Positions 1 through 10,044 are shown, numbered from the stretch's first letter. The stretch: DNA of 54,144 bases from Victivallales bacterium (GCA_017535315.1 JAFXUD010000079.1:1-54144), one strand, 5' to 3'. Notes: a model not told the origin generated them from the sequence alone. Made by a program: numbers and translations.

Positions 1-88
1 AAAGCCGATGTGACAGAGTCCTGGGAAAAGCCATGATAATTCATGCTGTGGCGCAGAAATGGGAAATCCCGAACACACTATATGTAAT

Positions 89-144
89 GGTGGCTCTCAA
101 GCCTGCAAATACAATAACAGGGTGGCTCTCAAGCGTGAAAATAC
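89..144. repeat. 24-bp direct repeat pair
   Basis: Two near-identical 24-base copies (89-112 and 121-144, about 22 of 24 identical) begin ggtggctctcaag and are separated by 8 bases. The second copy contains the stop codon of the small secreted protein gene at 129-386, so the 3' end of that gene lies inside a local duplication. Bases 1-88 hold nothing else recognisable. Confidence 0.7.
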
Positions 145-386
145 TCAGTGCCGATCGCAAGGCTGTTCCTGTCTGCGCAAATGACATGGCATTTCCGCGC
201 GGCGTCCAGCATCATCGGCTTGAGCGCGAGAAATTTCTCCATGTCGGAATCAATCACGGGACGTTCCACCGTGACCAGGTTCCAGCCTGGCTTCAGCGTG
301 ATGGTCTGGTTGTCGACGGGCCTCACCGCGGCGGCCGCTGAGAGGCACAGCAGAAGGCAAAGTGTTGGAATGAGTTGTCTTTTCAT
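129..386 (-). CDS. small secreted protein with K-P-G-W-N-L-V motif
   Basis: An 85-residue protein starting at the ATG at 386. Residues 1-20 form a typical signal peptide (MKRQLIPTLCLLLCLSAAAA). The mature part has ITLKPGWNLVTVERP followed by FLALKPMMLDA and an ICADR segment. This resembles small domains attached to surface proteins in which a W-N-L-V strand is followed by F-x-x-x-K-P-M and usually ends in a longer G-x-x-Y-W segment. Here the protein stops at GTEYFHA, so the end may be truncated; the stop codon lies in a short direct repeat. Only 14 bases separate its start from the stop of the upstream giant protein gene, so the two are probably cotranscribed. Function unknown. The signal peptide is clear; the domain resemblance is inference. 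Confidence 0.65.
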   Translation of the reverse strand: MKRQLIPTLCLLLCLSAAAAVRPVDNQTITLKPGWNLVTVERPVIDSDMEKFLALKPMMLDAARKCHVICADRNSLAIGTEYFHA

Positions 387-400
387 GGTCCTATTCCCCG

Positions 401-3400
401 TCATGCGAGCATCCCCCTGTTCCTGTCCTCGAAAATCTTCTCGCTGGTGAATGCGTCGAATGCGCCCGCGGCTGCCAGGTCTGCGTATTGCGCGTCCGCG
501 TTGCCGAATTTCAGCGTGATGCTCTCCAGCCCGACGCCTGTGACCTTCACCGAATTGCCGCCGTCTGCGTAGGTCAGAGTGGAGGCGTCCCACTTGGCAT
601 TGCTGCCATCCTGGAACCAGAGCGTGACTTTGCCGTTGGCGAGCTGCTCCACGGTGTCCTGCCCCCAGTCGCCGCCGAAGGCGAAGATGTCGTTTCCGCC
701 TCCGCCGTGCAAAGAGTCGTCCCCCGCGCCGCCGATGATGACATCATTGCCGCTGGCTCCGACAATGCGGTCGTTTCCCGCATCGCCGAAGAGCATGTTA
801 TTGCCCATGTTCGCCCAGATGACGTCGTCTCCCAGGCCACCGCGGACGGTCATGCCGTCTCCGACATACGCGAAGTCCTGGCTGGTCAGATCGACGATGT
901 CGTCGCCCGCGCCCGCGCGGATTTCGTCAATCCTCGCCAGGCGCGACTGCCGAGCCACCACATCGCTGGGAAACGCGGAGTAGATATCATCCGCAAATAA
1001 CGCATCGCCATTGGCGTCATCCGTCATAAGAAGCAGATTCGCGTCATCCGAACCCTCTATGATGTCGGCCAACTTGTTCCTGCCCTCCAGCGCAACGGCC
1101 TCGTCCGTGCCGGACCAGCCGCCCTGCAAGCCAATGTGCCGCGCCACGTAGTCGCTGCCCCATGCGCCACAGACACTGGCGAAGAACATGTCCGCCACGC
1201 CGTCGCCATTGGAGGCGATATGCAATGGCTTGCTGCCATATCCTCCTTCGGCATCCAGATCCCCGGCGGCAATCCAATCATCGCCAGCCTGGTTGCGCAC
1301 GCGCCATTGGTAGTCGCCTTCGGGCATGGCGTAACTGTCCAGCGCATTGCCCGCCACATTCACATGCAGCGCCGTCAGGAAACTGTCCTTGCTGTATTCC
1401 ACCACATAGCTGCCGTTTCCACTGGCAAGCCATTGCTGCGTCTGCATGATATTGTGTTCTTCTTCTGGTTCACCGTTGTAGGGCACGTCCTTGCCCACGG
1501 TGAGGGTCAACACATTGTGCTGTATCGCCAGCGCATATCGTTTGTTGTTTATTCTGGTCTCCTCTCCGGCAGACAAATACACGGAATTGTCGTCGTTGCC
1601 GTCGCAGGTTATTGAAATGTAGCTGTTGAAATTGGCGGCGTTGCCCAAGAGCTTGTACAAGCCGTCGGCCTGCCTGTTTGCCACATTGACGGTGAACATG
1701 GGTGTGCAGTCCTGGAGCAGCTCGTAGTTGGAGACCATGACGCAGTCTGGCGCAGCTGCCACCTGGTCGAGGTCGAAGACGAACCAGTGGTTTGTCGGCC
1801 CCCATTGGCCCTCTTCCTCGGCGCTTTGCAGCCTGCCCTTGACGGTGATCTTGCCTCCTGCGAGGTGGAAGGCCGCGCCCAGATCGACCTTGCCGCCCGC
1901 GATGGTGACATTGCCGCCCTGCTTGATGGTAATGATATCGGACAGTGCGCAGCCGTCCGCCTTAAGCGTGAGGCTGCCGCCATTTTCGATAGTCGCACCG
2001 AAGATGAGGCCGTTCGTTTCGATCCTGCCATCCTTTCCGACCGTGACCGAGAAGAGCTGTCCATCCTTGTCCACGAGCACGTAATCGCACTCGGAGGACG
2101 ACGAGACAACGAGGTCGGAATAGCTGTCAGCCGAATCATATACAGTGCCGTTCCTGGAGAGTTTCACCTTTCCGATGAACGCGGGGGCGTCGGTTGCCGA
2201 GACATGGAGATAGATGATGCCTTCCTGGTCCACTAGCGAGTAGTACAGGCCGTTGTACTGTATCGGGTCGAGGCCCGTACCGACCATGCCTGGATTGGCG
2301 CCGTCAGCCCCCACAAGGGTCAAGTTCAACTCGCCGGAATTGGGCGTGTAGGCGAAGCGGTAGTCGCCTGTCTCGGGCGTGTCGTCCAGTTTGACGGTGA
2401 ACGTGCGCATGCCGGTGAGGGGCGATGTGTAGTTGATAAACATCTTGTCCTTGGTTGCCTCATGGGCTCCGAGGTCGAAGATGAAATCCGCATCGGTAGT
2501 GACGCCGGGATGGTTATAATTGACCGACATGCCGCCCTGGATCAGAATCGTGCCGGTAATAGTCGGCTGGTAAGAGCTGCCCAGGTCTGCCTTGGCGTCC
2601 ACACCGATGGTTGCGCCGTTGAGCGTTCCGTCCATGATGCGCAGTTCGCCGCTGTTGACGACAAGATCGGTGACGCTGCCGCTGTACAGCCAATACTCGC
2701 CGCCATTGACGACCGCATGGGTGACGGTCGCGCCGTCGTCGCGGAAGAAGCCGCCGTTTTCGATCGTCAGGCCGTTGACTCGGCCGGTTCCGCCGTAGAA
2801 GTATCCTCGATCCGTGACCGTGATGTTCCGCGCGCTCTTGTCTTCGAGTGTCAGAGAGTTATTCGCGTCGACGATGAGGCCGTCGTAGTCCCAGTTCCGG
2901 GTGTTGAAGACGACCGTGTCGCTCCAGTAGCTCCAGTCGTGACCGATTTGAACGCCTGCCTGCACATAGTAGTCCATGCCGTCCGTGATGCCGGCGCCGG
3001 ATTTGCTGATGCTCGCGTAGTTGACGAGCCGCTGGCCCGTGGTAATGGTGATGGCGTTCTCGAACTCGGGGTTGTCCGCATAGCGGAAACGGTAGTTGCG
3101 GATCGTCGTGGAATCGGCCTCAACACCGTCCGCGGTAAAGGTGATTGTGTCGCTGTCCGAGCTGGTCGCGCCGGTGACGGTCAGCGTGGCCGGCGCGGCG
3201 GGCAGGAGTTTCGGAACCACGGTGAAGCTCACGGTATCGCTCCACTGGCTCTTGACGCCGTAGCTGTTTTCGACTGCGGCCTGAACATAGTAGGTCGCAT
3301 TGTCGGCAAGAACGTATTTGTCAAGCGACAGGATCCCATTTCCGTCGCCATCGATGTTGCTGGCGGTGACAACCACCGCATCGGACATATCCGCGTTGAG

Positions 3401-6400
3401 CGAATAGCGGAAGGTGAACGCCTTGCCGTATCCGGTGTCTTCCGCCGCAGTCGCATTCAGTGAGATCATGTCGTATGCGTTGTCCTCCGCATACTCCACG
3501 GTGACCGTCGGGGCGCCGATCGTGGAACGGGTGGTCGAGAGATACAGCCCGTCCGAGAACTTCTGCAGCCGGCAGAGGGCATTGCCGACGAGCATGAAAC
3601 TATCGATGCCGACAACGGCGGAACTGCCGTCCGCATGGTCGGTGACGGTGACCGTGCCGTCGAAATACGCCGCTTTGCCGGCGATCTTGAAAATGCCGTA
3701 AACATTGGAGTCGATCTCGATCTCCAGCACATTGCTGCCGAGTTTGTCCATGTCGTCCGTGAAGGCGACATTGTCCTGGATATTGTCTATTGCGAGTCCA
3801 ATCGTCTCATACTCCGCCACCTGCTTGTACTGCTCGAAGACGATCTTCTGACCATAGCCGGAGATGCGTCGGTAGGTGTTGAGCGTTCCCGCGGTGCGGA
3901 TGTCGTCGGCCAAGATGTAATGGTCGCTGCCGGCTAGGGTGAGGGTCGTGCCATAGTCCATGACGAGCCCGGTGATCTCCGCGTCGCCGGCCAGCACCAC
4001 CGCGCCTCCTGACGCAACGGTCGCGCCGTCCACTTTTCCGAAACTCCCGACTGTCAGCACGCCGTCGGAAGTGACGCTGACGCCAGAAACAACGGCGATG
4101 GCGTTATGATCCCGCTCTTTGGAGGCTTCCGCAAAGGGATCGTAGGAGACCGGAATGCCGGAATTGACGCCGACGCTCAATCCGCCATTGACGGTGAGGC
4201 CATATCCTTTTGCGCCAGGCAGGAATTCCGCCTCTCCGCTGACAACTGTATCTTCAATGATGCCGCCGATTTTCGCATTTCCGAGCGTCGAATGAGAGAC
4301 GAGCGAGTTTTCGGCAGCGGTGAGCGTCGCTCCCGTCGTATCGACATTGACCGCGCTCTCGAATTCGGCAAGCGTCAAATCTTCGGTGAAGACGGCGTTT
4401 TTATGCGCCGCGTTGGAGGATGTGTTGACAAGGATGCTCGACTCGACGCTCCACGCCGCGACATTTCCCGCCGAGTCATAGGCGGCCACACGATAGGTGT
4501 AGAAACCGTTGGGGACTTTGCTGAAGGTAAAGGACGTCGTCGTGGCGTCGGCCTCGCTCCACTCGACCTCCTCAGATGCGCGGTAACTGATTTTATAGCC
4601 GGCGACGCTGTTGTCGTCGTAGGGCGCGCTCCAGGAAAGCACTGAGCCCGTGGAATGCCACTCGGCGCTGACGCGCTGGATCTGGTCCGGCGCTTCGGTG
4701 TCGAGGGCGATGAAGTCGACTGCCGCGCTCAAGTCGCTATATGCGGGGGCATAGTTGTCGCCCGACACCATGAGGTAGAAGGCATAGCTCCCGCCCGGCA
4801 GGTCGGCGGCGGGGGCGTAATTGAAACTCCCCGTTGCATCGGCGGCGGCGAGTTTCGCCACCAGCGCGCCGTTGTGCTCGGTCGCGTTCCCGAATACGCG
4901 GAAGATCGAGACAGTTGCGTTTTCCACTCCCGCGATGTCGTTCACGGTGTAGCGGATCGTCGCAGAACGCTGGTCGGCCCCGAGCTCGACCGCGTTGACG
5001 GTCGGATTCGCCATGCTCTCTGTGAACCTGTATGCGCCGAATGTCGCCTTGTCGTCGCCATAGGCGTTGATCTGCCACTCGCCCAGGTCGGCGTTGTTCA
5101 CGGCGACGGTGATGCAGTCCTCGCTCGTGAGTTCGTTGACGATCTGCATGTTGTCGTACAGGCCCGCCGAGATCGCCTCCTGCGAGTACTCCGTGCCGTC
5201 GTACAAGAGTGACATATACGTTCCCGCGACGCTGAAGTTCATCTGGAAGAGGCTCGTCCCGTAATTCGAGACGATGTATTTCTGGCTCGCCGAAGGCGTC
5301 GTCGTGCTGTACAAATTCTCGTGTTCGCCGCGAAGAGGTGCGCTTTCGAGTGAATGCACTCCCCTCGTTCCGAGGCCGTCACCGTCCAGAAGGTCGTTTG
5401 AATTGAGCACGGCCACGTCGCCGTCGAAGGTGCATTTCACCCCCACCGAGAACTTGTTGCCGAAGATTTCCATGTCCTCCCACGCCAGCACATAGCGGTC
5501 GCCGAAGTCGGCCATGGCGTTGACGGAGAGGCCCAGCCCCGCGAGCGGCCCGAAAAACCTGCTGCGGGGCACCGACATCGTCCCCTTGCCGGAAATGACC
5601 ACGCCGTCCGCGCCGGAGAGGAGCTCGCCCTTGATGGTGATGCAGCCGTTAAGCAACGAGAAATTGCCGTTGACGGAAAAAGACCCCTCGCTCGCCACGA
5701 CTCCGCCAGCGCCCACGATGAAGCCGCCCAGCGAGGCAATGCCGGCTTGGCCAGTGATCTCGCCCGACGTGGATATCTTCGCGCCGAGGTCAATTTCGAG
5801 GAGGCTGTATTCGCCGTCGTCAATCCCCAGCCAGTCGCAGTTCCACGTGACGCTGACCTTGGGGCCGTAGGTGAGGCCAAGACTGCCGCCGAAGGTCATG
5901 TCGAGGCTGGTGGCGATGTCCTCGACGCTGCCGCTGATGGACTGGAGCATCAGTCCCGTGGCCCCCAGCGGCACGTTGAGGTTGTCGACGCCGATGGACA
6001 TGCTGTCCAAATACCCGTTCACGATGCCGATGGAGCCGCCGAACTTGTAGCTGATTCCCGGCAGCTGGACGTAGCCACTGGCGCCGAACGTGGATTCGCC
6101 CTTGTTGACCGTGAGTGACATGTTGGAGAAGCCGAATTTGCCGATCTTGAAGTCGGGCACGCTGAGCTCGCCCACGATGTCCCAGCCGAACACCCCGTCC
6201 TTGTGCGTGACCGAGATGTAGTTGTCATCAGAAAGGTCGATCGTCAGGTTCTTGTTCTCCCCTTTGCCAATCTCCCAATCCATCTTGCCATGGAATCTGA
6301 GTTCCATGGAGGGCTTGGTCCAGTTGACGGTCAGCGTGACGCCCATGTTGGACAGGCAGAACTTCATGCCGAAGAGCGTGGTCTCAATGTCGTACGGCAG

Positions 6401-8686
6401 AATGTCGGTGATTTTCGTGAGGCGCGCCTTCTGGGCTTTTCTGAGCATCGTGGAATACTTCTTCGCGCCCAGCTTGCCGACGACGGGAATCGACTCCGGC
6501 ACCACGATCAGCTCCAGTTCGCACTCGTGCTCCTGCTTGTTGGGGTCCTCAGCCGCCACGGTGTACGTCCCGGTATCGGCGCCGCCCTTGATGACGAGCT
6601 CGGCGCCCTTGAGCGTCGCGTTCGCAAGGGCTTCGTTTCCGGTCTCCTTGTTGGTTATGGTGACTTCCTCCATGACGCCGCCCATGACATTGGTCGGGAG
6701 AGGCACCGTGTATTCCGTCTCCTCATAGCCGTTCTCGATCCACAACACGTCCGCCACCTCGCCCTGGAGCGTGGGGTTGTAGATGAGCGTGTCCATGAAA
6801 TAATCGTCCGAATCGGAAATATTCTCCCATGGATACTTGTCCGAGGCCCAGAGTGCCTGCCACCTTTTCTTCGAGCTCATCAGGTTGAACTCGACAGTGT
6901 GGCTGGTTGTGGGATAGCTGAAATACAGTGTGCCGCTGTCGAAATCCTTTTCGGTGCCGTCGAAATCGACCACGATGGACGGCAGCGCCATGGCGTCTAC
7001 GGCCCCGATGTCGGCGGAGAAGACATATTCCCAGTCCGACATGTCGAAGCGGCCGTCCTTGTTGTCGAACGTGCCGCCGCTGACGGAGACCACACGCCCC
7101 TCCGCGTAGTACTCGGTTCGGGTAGTGTAATTGGCGTAATAGTAGGTAATCGTGCCATTGCCGTCCGAATCGAGTTTTTTGTCCGTTTCGTTGGCGATGG
7201 CGTAATCGTGCAGATTCAATTTGACCGTGATATTGGCCAGGGGCACGACATCGGCGATGGCGACCCCTTTGCAGGTGATGATTCCGGAGAGTTTCGCTCC
7301 CTCGCTGGCCTGGAGGAAGCCGCCGATTTTGGCGTTGTGCAGTTCGCCGCCGTAATTCACCTCGACCTTGCCCGATTCAACGGTCAGGTTGTCAGCGAAG
7401 CCGTAACCATGGATGGCGACCTGCTCGGCGAATTCCGCTTTCTCTTCATCGCTGAAATAGGGCGTGTCACCCACAGCGGTGGCATTGATGGACAAGCTGA
7501 TGCCAACCACCGCATTGCCGGAACCTTTGACGAGGACGTCTGTGGCGTCGCCCCCGAAATCGACCGCCAATAATCCGCCGTTGACGGTGCAGTTTTTCAC
7601 TTGGCCGCGGAAGAAAGCATACTCATGCTCGTCTTCCTTTCTGTGGTCGCTATCAAAATCATAACCGCTTTGCTCGCGACCGCCGCTCACGCTGATGTTG
7701 ACGGCCTCGCACTGTTGCGCCACGCCATTGCCGAATACAGAGAGCTCTCCCGCTATCTTGCAGTCGATGGCGATGCCCTGGTGATGCTTATAATCGGATT
7801 CCCTTATGGTGGTTCGGTCGGGGACCATAAGACCGCTATAATTGCCTTCGGCACCCTGCCAGTGTACATATTCCATGTGGAATCTACTGTAATCGTTGGA
7901 ACCGGAGACAGACATGTCTTCATCGACGATGCATCCAGAAACGTTTCCGCCTGAAACAGATATGTTTTTGGCATGAATGCCACTTGCCTCTTTATAGGCT
8001 TCGATGGTGCGTGTCTCTTCGATATACTGTGTGGTATGTTCTTCCCATTCATAGGAATTGCTCTCATTGTTCCAATAACGTCCGTAAACCGAATAATGAT
8101 GGTCCACCTCCGTGCCGTCTTCGTGATAGGAGACGGTGATGTCATCGACGTCCGAGGGTGCCGTCACATATTGGTAGTGGACCGTTGTTGTGGTTTGCCG
8201 CTGCAGATAGGACTGCCGCTCCACAAAAGGAGAGTAGATATATGTAACGGTTTCGTCATAGACGTGTTCCCATGCATATCGTGCAAGCCCCTCGCCGCCA
8301 TGGTCGAGCGTGCCGAGAAGATGCCCCGCCTCGTGGCGGATCACGGAAAGGAGTTCCGCGTCGCTGGCCGTGTCGTCCAGAAGCACGAAGGCGTCGCCGT
8401 GACCGATGCCCTCCGCCAGACCTAGAAAACGCCCGAAGGCGTCGAAGGCGTTCGTCCTTCCAATGTGGATGGTGGAGGCGGCGTTCGCGCAACCTGCCGT
8501 GAAGCAGACCCCCTTGTCCGCGCATTCGCGGTTCAGCCTGTGCGCCAGACGCTCGCGCCGTCCAGATGAAATCCCGCTGGGCGCGACAAGCGCGGGGAGA
8601 TTCGCCCCCGGAATATCGTCATTGCGGTAAATATGCTGCCCACCGTCGAAATCCAGACTGATGAAAGTGGTTTTGAAAGAGTCCAT
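401..8686 (-). CDS. giant RTX/adhesin-like extracellular protein with metzincin-type protease motif
   Basis: 2761 residues from the ATG at 8686, chosen because an aaggggaa element lies about 10 bases upstream and the protein then begins MDSFKTTFISLDFDGG; an in-frame start at 8818 would add 44 arginine-rich residues that look non-native. There is no Sec signal peptide. HEAGHLLGTLDH at residues 118-129 is a metzincin-like zinc site (HExxHxxG, then D128 and H129). Long serine/glycine and V-x-x-G-G beta-helical repeats occupy roughly 280-650 and, AidA-like, about 1430-1550 and 1960-2040. A fibronectin III domain lies near 1330-1420, with further FnIII-like units after 1700. RTX nonapeptides (GGAGDDSLH, GGGGNDIFAF) lie near 2585-2670, followed by an uncharged-rich tail. 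Lack of a signal peptide plus C-terminal RTX suggests type I secretion and Ca-dependent folding; no transporter is in the window. Likely a surface or secreted protease/adhesin; substrate unknown. Confidence 0.85.
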   Translation of the reverse strand: MDSFKTTFISLDFDGGQHIYRNDDIPGANLPALVAPSGISSGRRERLAHRLNRECADKGVCFTAGCANAASTIHIGRTNAFDAFGRFLGLAEGIGHGDAFVLLDDTASDAELLSVIRHEAGHLLGTLDHGGEGLARYAWEHVYDETVTYIYSPFVERQSYLQRQTTTTVHYQYVTAPSDVDDITVSYHEDGTEVDHHYSVYGRYWNNESNSYEWEEHTTQYIEETRTIEAYKEASGIHAKNISVSGGNVSGCIVDEDMSVSGSNDYSRFHMEYVHWQGAEGNYSGLMVPDRTTIRESDYKHHQGIAIDCKIAGELSVFGNGVAQQCEAVNISVSGGREQSGYDFDSDHRKEDEHEYAFFRGQVKNCTVNGGLLAVDFGGDATDVLVKGSGNAVVGISLSINATAVGDTPYFSDEEKAEFAEQVAIHGYGFADNLTVESGKVEVNYGGELHNAKIGGFLQASEGAKLSGIITCKGVAIADVVPLANITVKLNLHDYAIANETDKKLDSDGNGTITYYYANYTTRTEYYAEGRVVSVSGGTFDNKDGRFDMSDWEYVFSADIGAVDAMALPSIVVDFDGTEKDFDSGTLYFSYPTTSHTVEFNLMSSKKRWQALWASDKYPWENISDSDDYFMDTLIYNPTLQGEVADVLWIENGYEETEYTVPLPTNVMGGVMEEVTITNKETGNEALANATLKGAELVIKGGADTGTYTVAAEDPNKQEHECELELIVVPESIPVVGKLGAKKYSTMLRKAQKARLTKITDILPYDIETTLFGMKFCLSNMGVTLTVNWTKPSMELRFHGKMDWEIGKGENKNLTIDLSDDNYISVTHKDGVFGWDIVGELSVPDFKIGKFGFSNMSLTVNKGESTFGASGYVQLPGISYKFGGSIGIVNGYLDSMSIGVDNLNVPLGATGLMLQSISGSVEDIATSLDMTFGGSLGLTYGPKVSVTWNCDWLGIDDGEYSLLEIDLGAKISTSGEITGQAGIASLGGFIVGAGGVVASEGSFSVNGNFSLLNGCITIKGELLSGADGVVISGKGTMSVPRSRFFGPLAGLGLSVNAMADFGDRYVLAWEDMEIFGNKFSVGVKCTFDGDVAVLNSNDLLDGDGLGTRGVHSLESAPLRGEHENLYSTTTPSASQKYIVSNYGTSLFQMNFSVAGTYMSLLYDGTEYSQEAISAGLYDNMQIVNELTSEDCITVAVNNADLGEWQINAYGDDKATFGAYRFTESMANPTVNAVELGADQRSATIRYTVNDIAGVENATVSIFRVFGNATEHNGALVAKLAAADATGSFNYAPAADLPGGSYAFYLMVSGDNYAPAYSDLSAAVDFIALDTEAPDQIQRVSAEWHSTGSVLSWSAPYDDNSVAGYKISYRASEEVEWSEADATTTSFTFSKVPNGFYTYRVAAYDSAGNVAAWSVESSILVNTSSNAAHKNAVFTEDLTLAEFESAVNVDTTGATLTAAENSLVSHSTLGNAKIGGIIEDTVVSGEAEFLPGAKGYGLTVNGGLSVGVNSGIPVSYDPFAEASKERDHNAIAVVSGVSVTSDGVLTVGSFGKVDGATVASGGAVVLAGDAEITGLVMDYGTTLTLAGSDHYILADDIRTAGTLNTYRRISGYGQKIVFEQYKQVAEYETIGLAIDNIQDNVAFTDDMDKLGSNVLEIEIDSNVYGIFKIAGKAAYFDGTVTVTDHADGSSAVVGIDSFMLVGNALCRLQKFSDGLYLSTTRSTIGAPTVTVEYAEDNAYDMISLNATAAEDTGYGKAFTFRYSLNADMSDAVVVTASNIDGDGNGILSLDKYVLADNATYYVQAAVENSYGVKSQWSDTVSFTVVPKLLPAAPATLTVTGATSSDSDTITFTADGVEADSTTIRNYRFRYADNPEFENAITITTGQRLVNYASISKSGAGITDGMDYYVQAGVQIGHDWSYWSDTVVFNTRNWDYDGLIVDANNSLTLEDKSARNITVTDRGYFYGGTGRVNGLTIENGGFFRDDGATVTHAVVNGGEYWLYSGSVTDLVVNSGELRIMDGTLNGATIGVDAKADLGSSYQPTITGTILIQGGMSVNYNHPGVTTDADFIFDLGAHEATKDKMFINYTSPLTGMRTFTVKLDDTPETGDYRFAYTPNSGELNLTLVGADGANPGMVGTGLDPIQYNGLYYSLVDQEGIIYLHVSATDAPAFIGKVKLSRNGTVYDSADSYSDLVVSSSSECDYVLVDKDGQLFSVTVGKDGRIETNGLIFGATIENGGSLTLKADGCALSDIITIKQGGNVTIAGGKVDLGAAFHLAGGKITVKGRLQSAEEEGQWGPTNHWFVFDLDQVAAAPDCVMVSNYELLQDCTPMFTVNVANRQADGLYKLLGNAANFNSYISITCDGNDDNSVYLSAGEETRINNKRYALAIQHNVLTLTVGKDVPYNGEPEEEHNIMQTQQWLASGNGSYVVEYSKDSFLTALHVNVAGNALDSYAMPEGDYQWRVRNQAGDDWIAAGDLDAEGGYGSKPLHIASNGDGVADMFFASVCGAWGSDYVARHIGLQGGWSGTDEAVALEGRNKLADIIEGSDDANLLLMTDDANGDALFADDIYSAFPSDVVARQSRLARIDEIRAGAGDDIVDLTSQDFAYVGDGMTVRGGLGDDVIWANMGNNMLFGDAGNDRIVGASGNDVIIGGAGDDSLHGGGGNDIFAFGGDWGQDTVEQLANGKVTLWFQDGSNAKWDASTLTYADGGNSVKVTGVGLESITLKFGNADAQYADLAAAGAFDAFTSEKIFEDRNRGMLA

Positions 8687-8987
8687 TTGCCGTATTTCCC
8701 CTTTGGCCAGTCGGCGGAGTTTCCCTTTTTGAGGAAGAACTGGGCACCGGCCGGCATGATTCGCCTGCCTTTCTTGACGTATTTCAGCGCGTATTCCCTG
8801 GACTACGGCAAGAACCATTCATAATGTAGCCCCTACGAAGGCATTTGCAAATCTAGGGCTTGTTTTTCAAGGGTGAAAGATCCAAAATGGGCAATGCCTT
8901 GCCGATGGATGCACGGCGGATAATCCCGGGCCAGTGCCGCATCGCGGCCGGCGCAGGCCGATGTCTTGATTTCCGGACGGGAAAATG

Positions 8988-9434
8988 TCAGAAGCGTTTG
9001 GGCTTTTTCAGATGGACAATGATGCATTCGGTATCTTCAAGCGCTTCGTATGAATGGGGAAGCAAGGCATCAAACTGGATGGATTGCCCTGCGGCCAATT
9101 CATGGGATTCATCCGGCAGGCGGAAAAGCAGTTTGCCATTGAGGACCCAGCATAGTTCGTAATCGTCCCGATGAAGCTCCTGGGGCGACAATTTGGCGCC
9201 GGCCGGGGCGAATGCGTGCATGCATCGCATGTTGTTATAGACGACGCGCTGAAAATCGAAGATGCCGTTCTTATACTTTTGCGCAGTGACCTGGTGCGAC
9301 ATCCGGCTTTCCGCCAATGCGACCAGATCTGTCAAGGTCATGCCAAATGTCCGCGCGATCCTGTAAAGCGATTTCATTTCAGGGACACAGAGATTGCATA
9401 GGTTGCATCCTCCATAAATGTTGAAAATTGGCAA
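8988..9434 (-). pseudogene. XRE-cupin regulator, frameshifted in the HTH
   Basis: The C-terminal 100 residues are a cupin of the type fused to XRE regulators (HRDDYELCWVLNGKLLFRL, then AAGQSIQFDALLPHSYEAL). The segment SLYRIARTFGMTLTDLV is the last helix of an XRE helix-turn-helix. The open frame upstream of it is nonsense (GGCNLCNLCVPEM). In the neighbouring frame the DNA reads FMEDATYAISVSLK, exactly what should precede SLYRIA. The frames are separated by a 5-bp tandem duplication (plus strand atttc atttc, 9371-9380); removing one copy restores a continuous HTH. The extreme N-terminus, expected near 9500, is not recognisable, so more damage is likely. A TTG at 9434 is the only start for the open frame. 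Probably a dead small-ligand regulator. Confidence 0.7.
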
Positions 9435-9530
9435 CTTAAGGAATATAATCTGCTTTTGGGGAAATATCCAGCAAAGTCGTGAAAAGTAGGCAAAAAAGCC
9501 GCCAACATTTCACAGAATGGCGAGTTTTTC

Positions 9531-9641
9531 TCATTTCCCCGTGACGGGCTTTGGCTGCGCTCGTTTCAGGATGGCGGCGAGAAAGGCTACGGTCTGGCGG
9601 ATGTGCATGGGGAGTCTATCGAAACTGGTTGGCCTGCTCAT
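9531..9641 (-). CDS. small hypothetical protein
   Basis: A 36-residue open frame from the ATG at 9641 (MSRPTSFDRLPMHIRQTVAF, ending KRAQPKPVTGK), preceded by AGAGGA seven bases upstream. It is basic, with a short hydrophobic stretch TVAFLAAIL. I do not recognise it. The ribosome binding site is the main argument; it could be a fragment or chance. Confidence 0.3.
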   Translation of the reverse strand: MSRPTSFDRLPMHIRQTVAFLAAILKRAQPKPVTGK

Positions 9642-9993
9642 AATGGTGTCCTCTTGGGGTTGGAGGCCGCTCGGATTGGCGGCGCGTCCAATGATTTGAG
9701 CCCACTTCCCGGAAAAGCAAATCCAGACGGCCACCATTCTCGCACCCTACGAACTTTTCGGGCTATGCGACCTAACGAAGGAAACCATAACAAGCACGGA
9801 ATCAACGGGCAGTAAACCTATGTTCTCTGTTCCGAAACGGAGAAATATCGTTAGGTCTTTTGTTGCGTCTTTTCGTGGGGACAAAGAAGGCGGGTGTCTC
9901 ATAAATCCTTGTCCGACCAATGTCAGACTTTTGTCAGCCTCTTGTCACTCTTGGAAGATGACAAGTTGCGACAAATGAAATAGTTGGCTATAG
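9642..9993. other. gene-free stretch with dyads and TGTCA repeats
   Basis: No convincing gene. Structure seen: a perfect 10-bp inverted repeat GACCTAACGA (9769-9778) / TCGTTAGGTC (9848-9857); inside it a hairpin TTCTCTGTT (9823-9831) / AACGGAGAA (9836-9844); then three TGTCA units at about 10-11-bp spacing (9921-9947); then CTTGTCA (9941-9947) / TGACAAG (9959-9965). A plus-strand terminator follows at 9994. This suggests a short plus-strand transcript or protein-binding sites; neither is proven. Confidence 0.45.
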
Positions 9994-10032
9994 GAAGCCG
10001 CCAAAGTCTCAAGGACTTTTCGGCGGCTTTTT
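9994..10032 (+). terminator. Rho-independent terminator
   Basis: AAGCCGCCAAAGTC pairs with GACTTTTCGGCGGCTT and is followed by a T run (cggcttttttgc) on the plus strand. There is no obvious plus-strand gene upstream, so it may end a small RNA from the preceding structured stretch. Confidence 0.7.
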
Positions 10033-10044
10033 TGCTTTCGCGTG

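Noticed and set aside
2462-3463. Open frames opposite the giant protein, up to 333 residues
   Set aside because: They mirror the high-GC codon pattern of the minus-strand gene and show no domain.
6203-7573. 456-codon plus-strand open frame inside the giant gene
   Set aside because: Antisense shadow with no domain, low-quality composition and no ribosome binding site.
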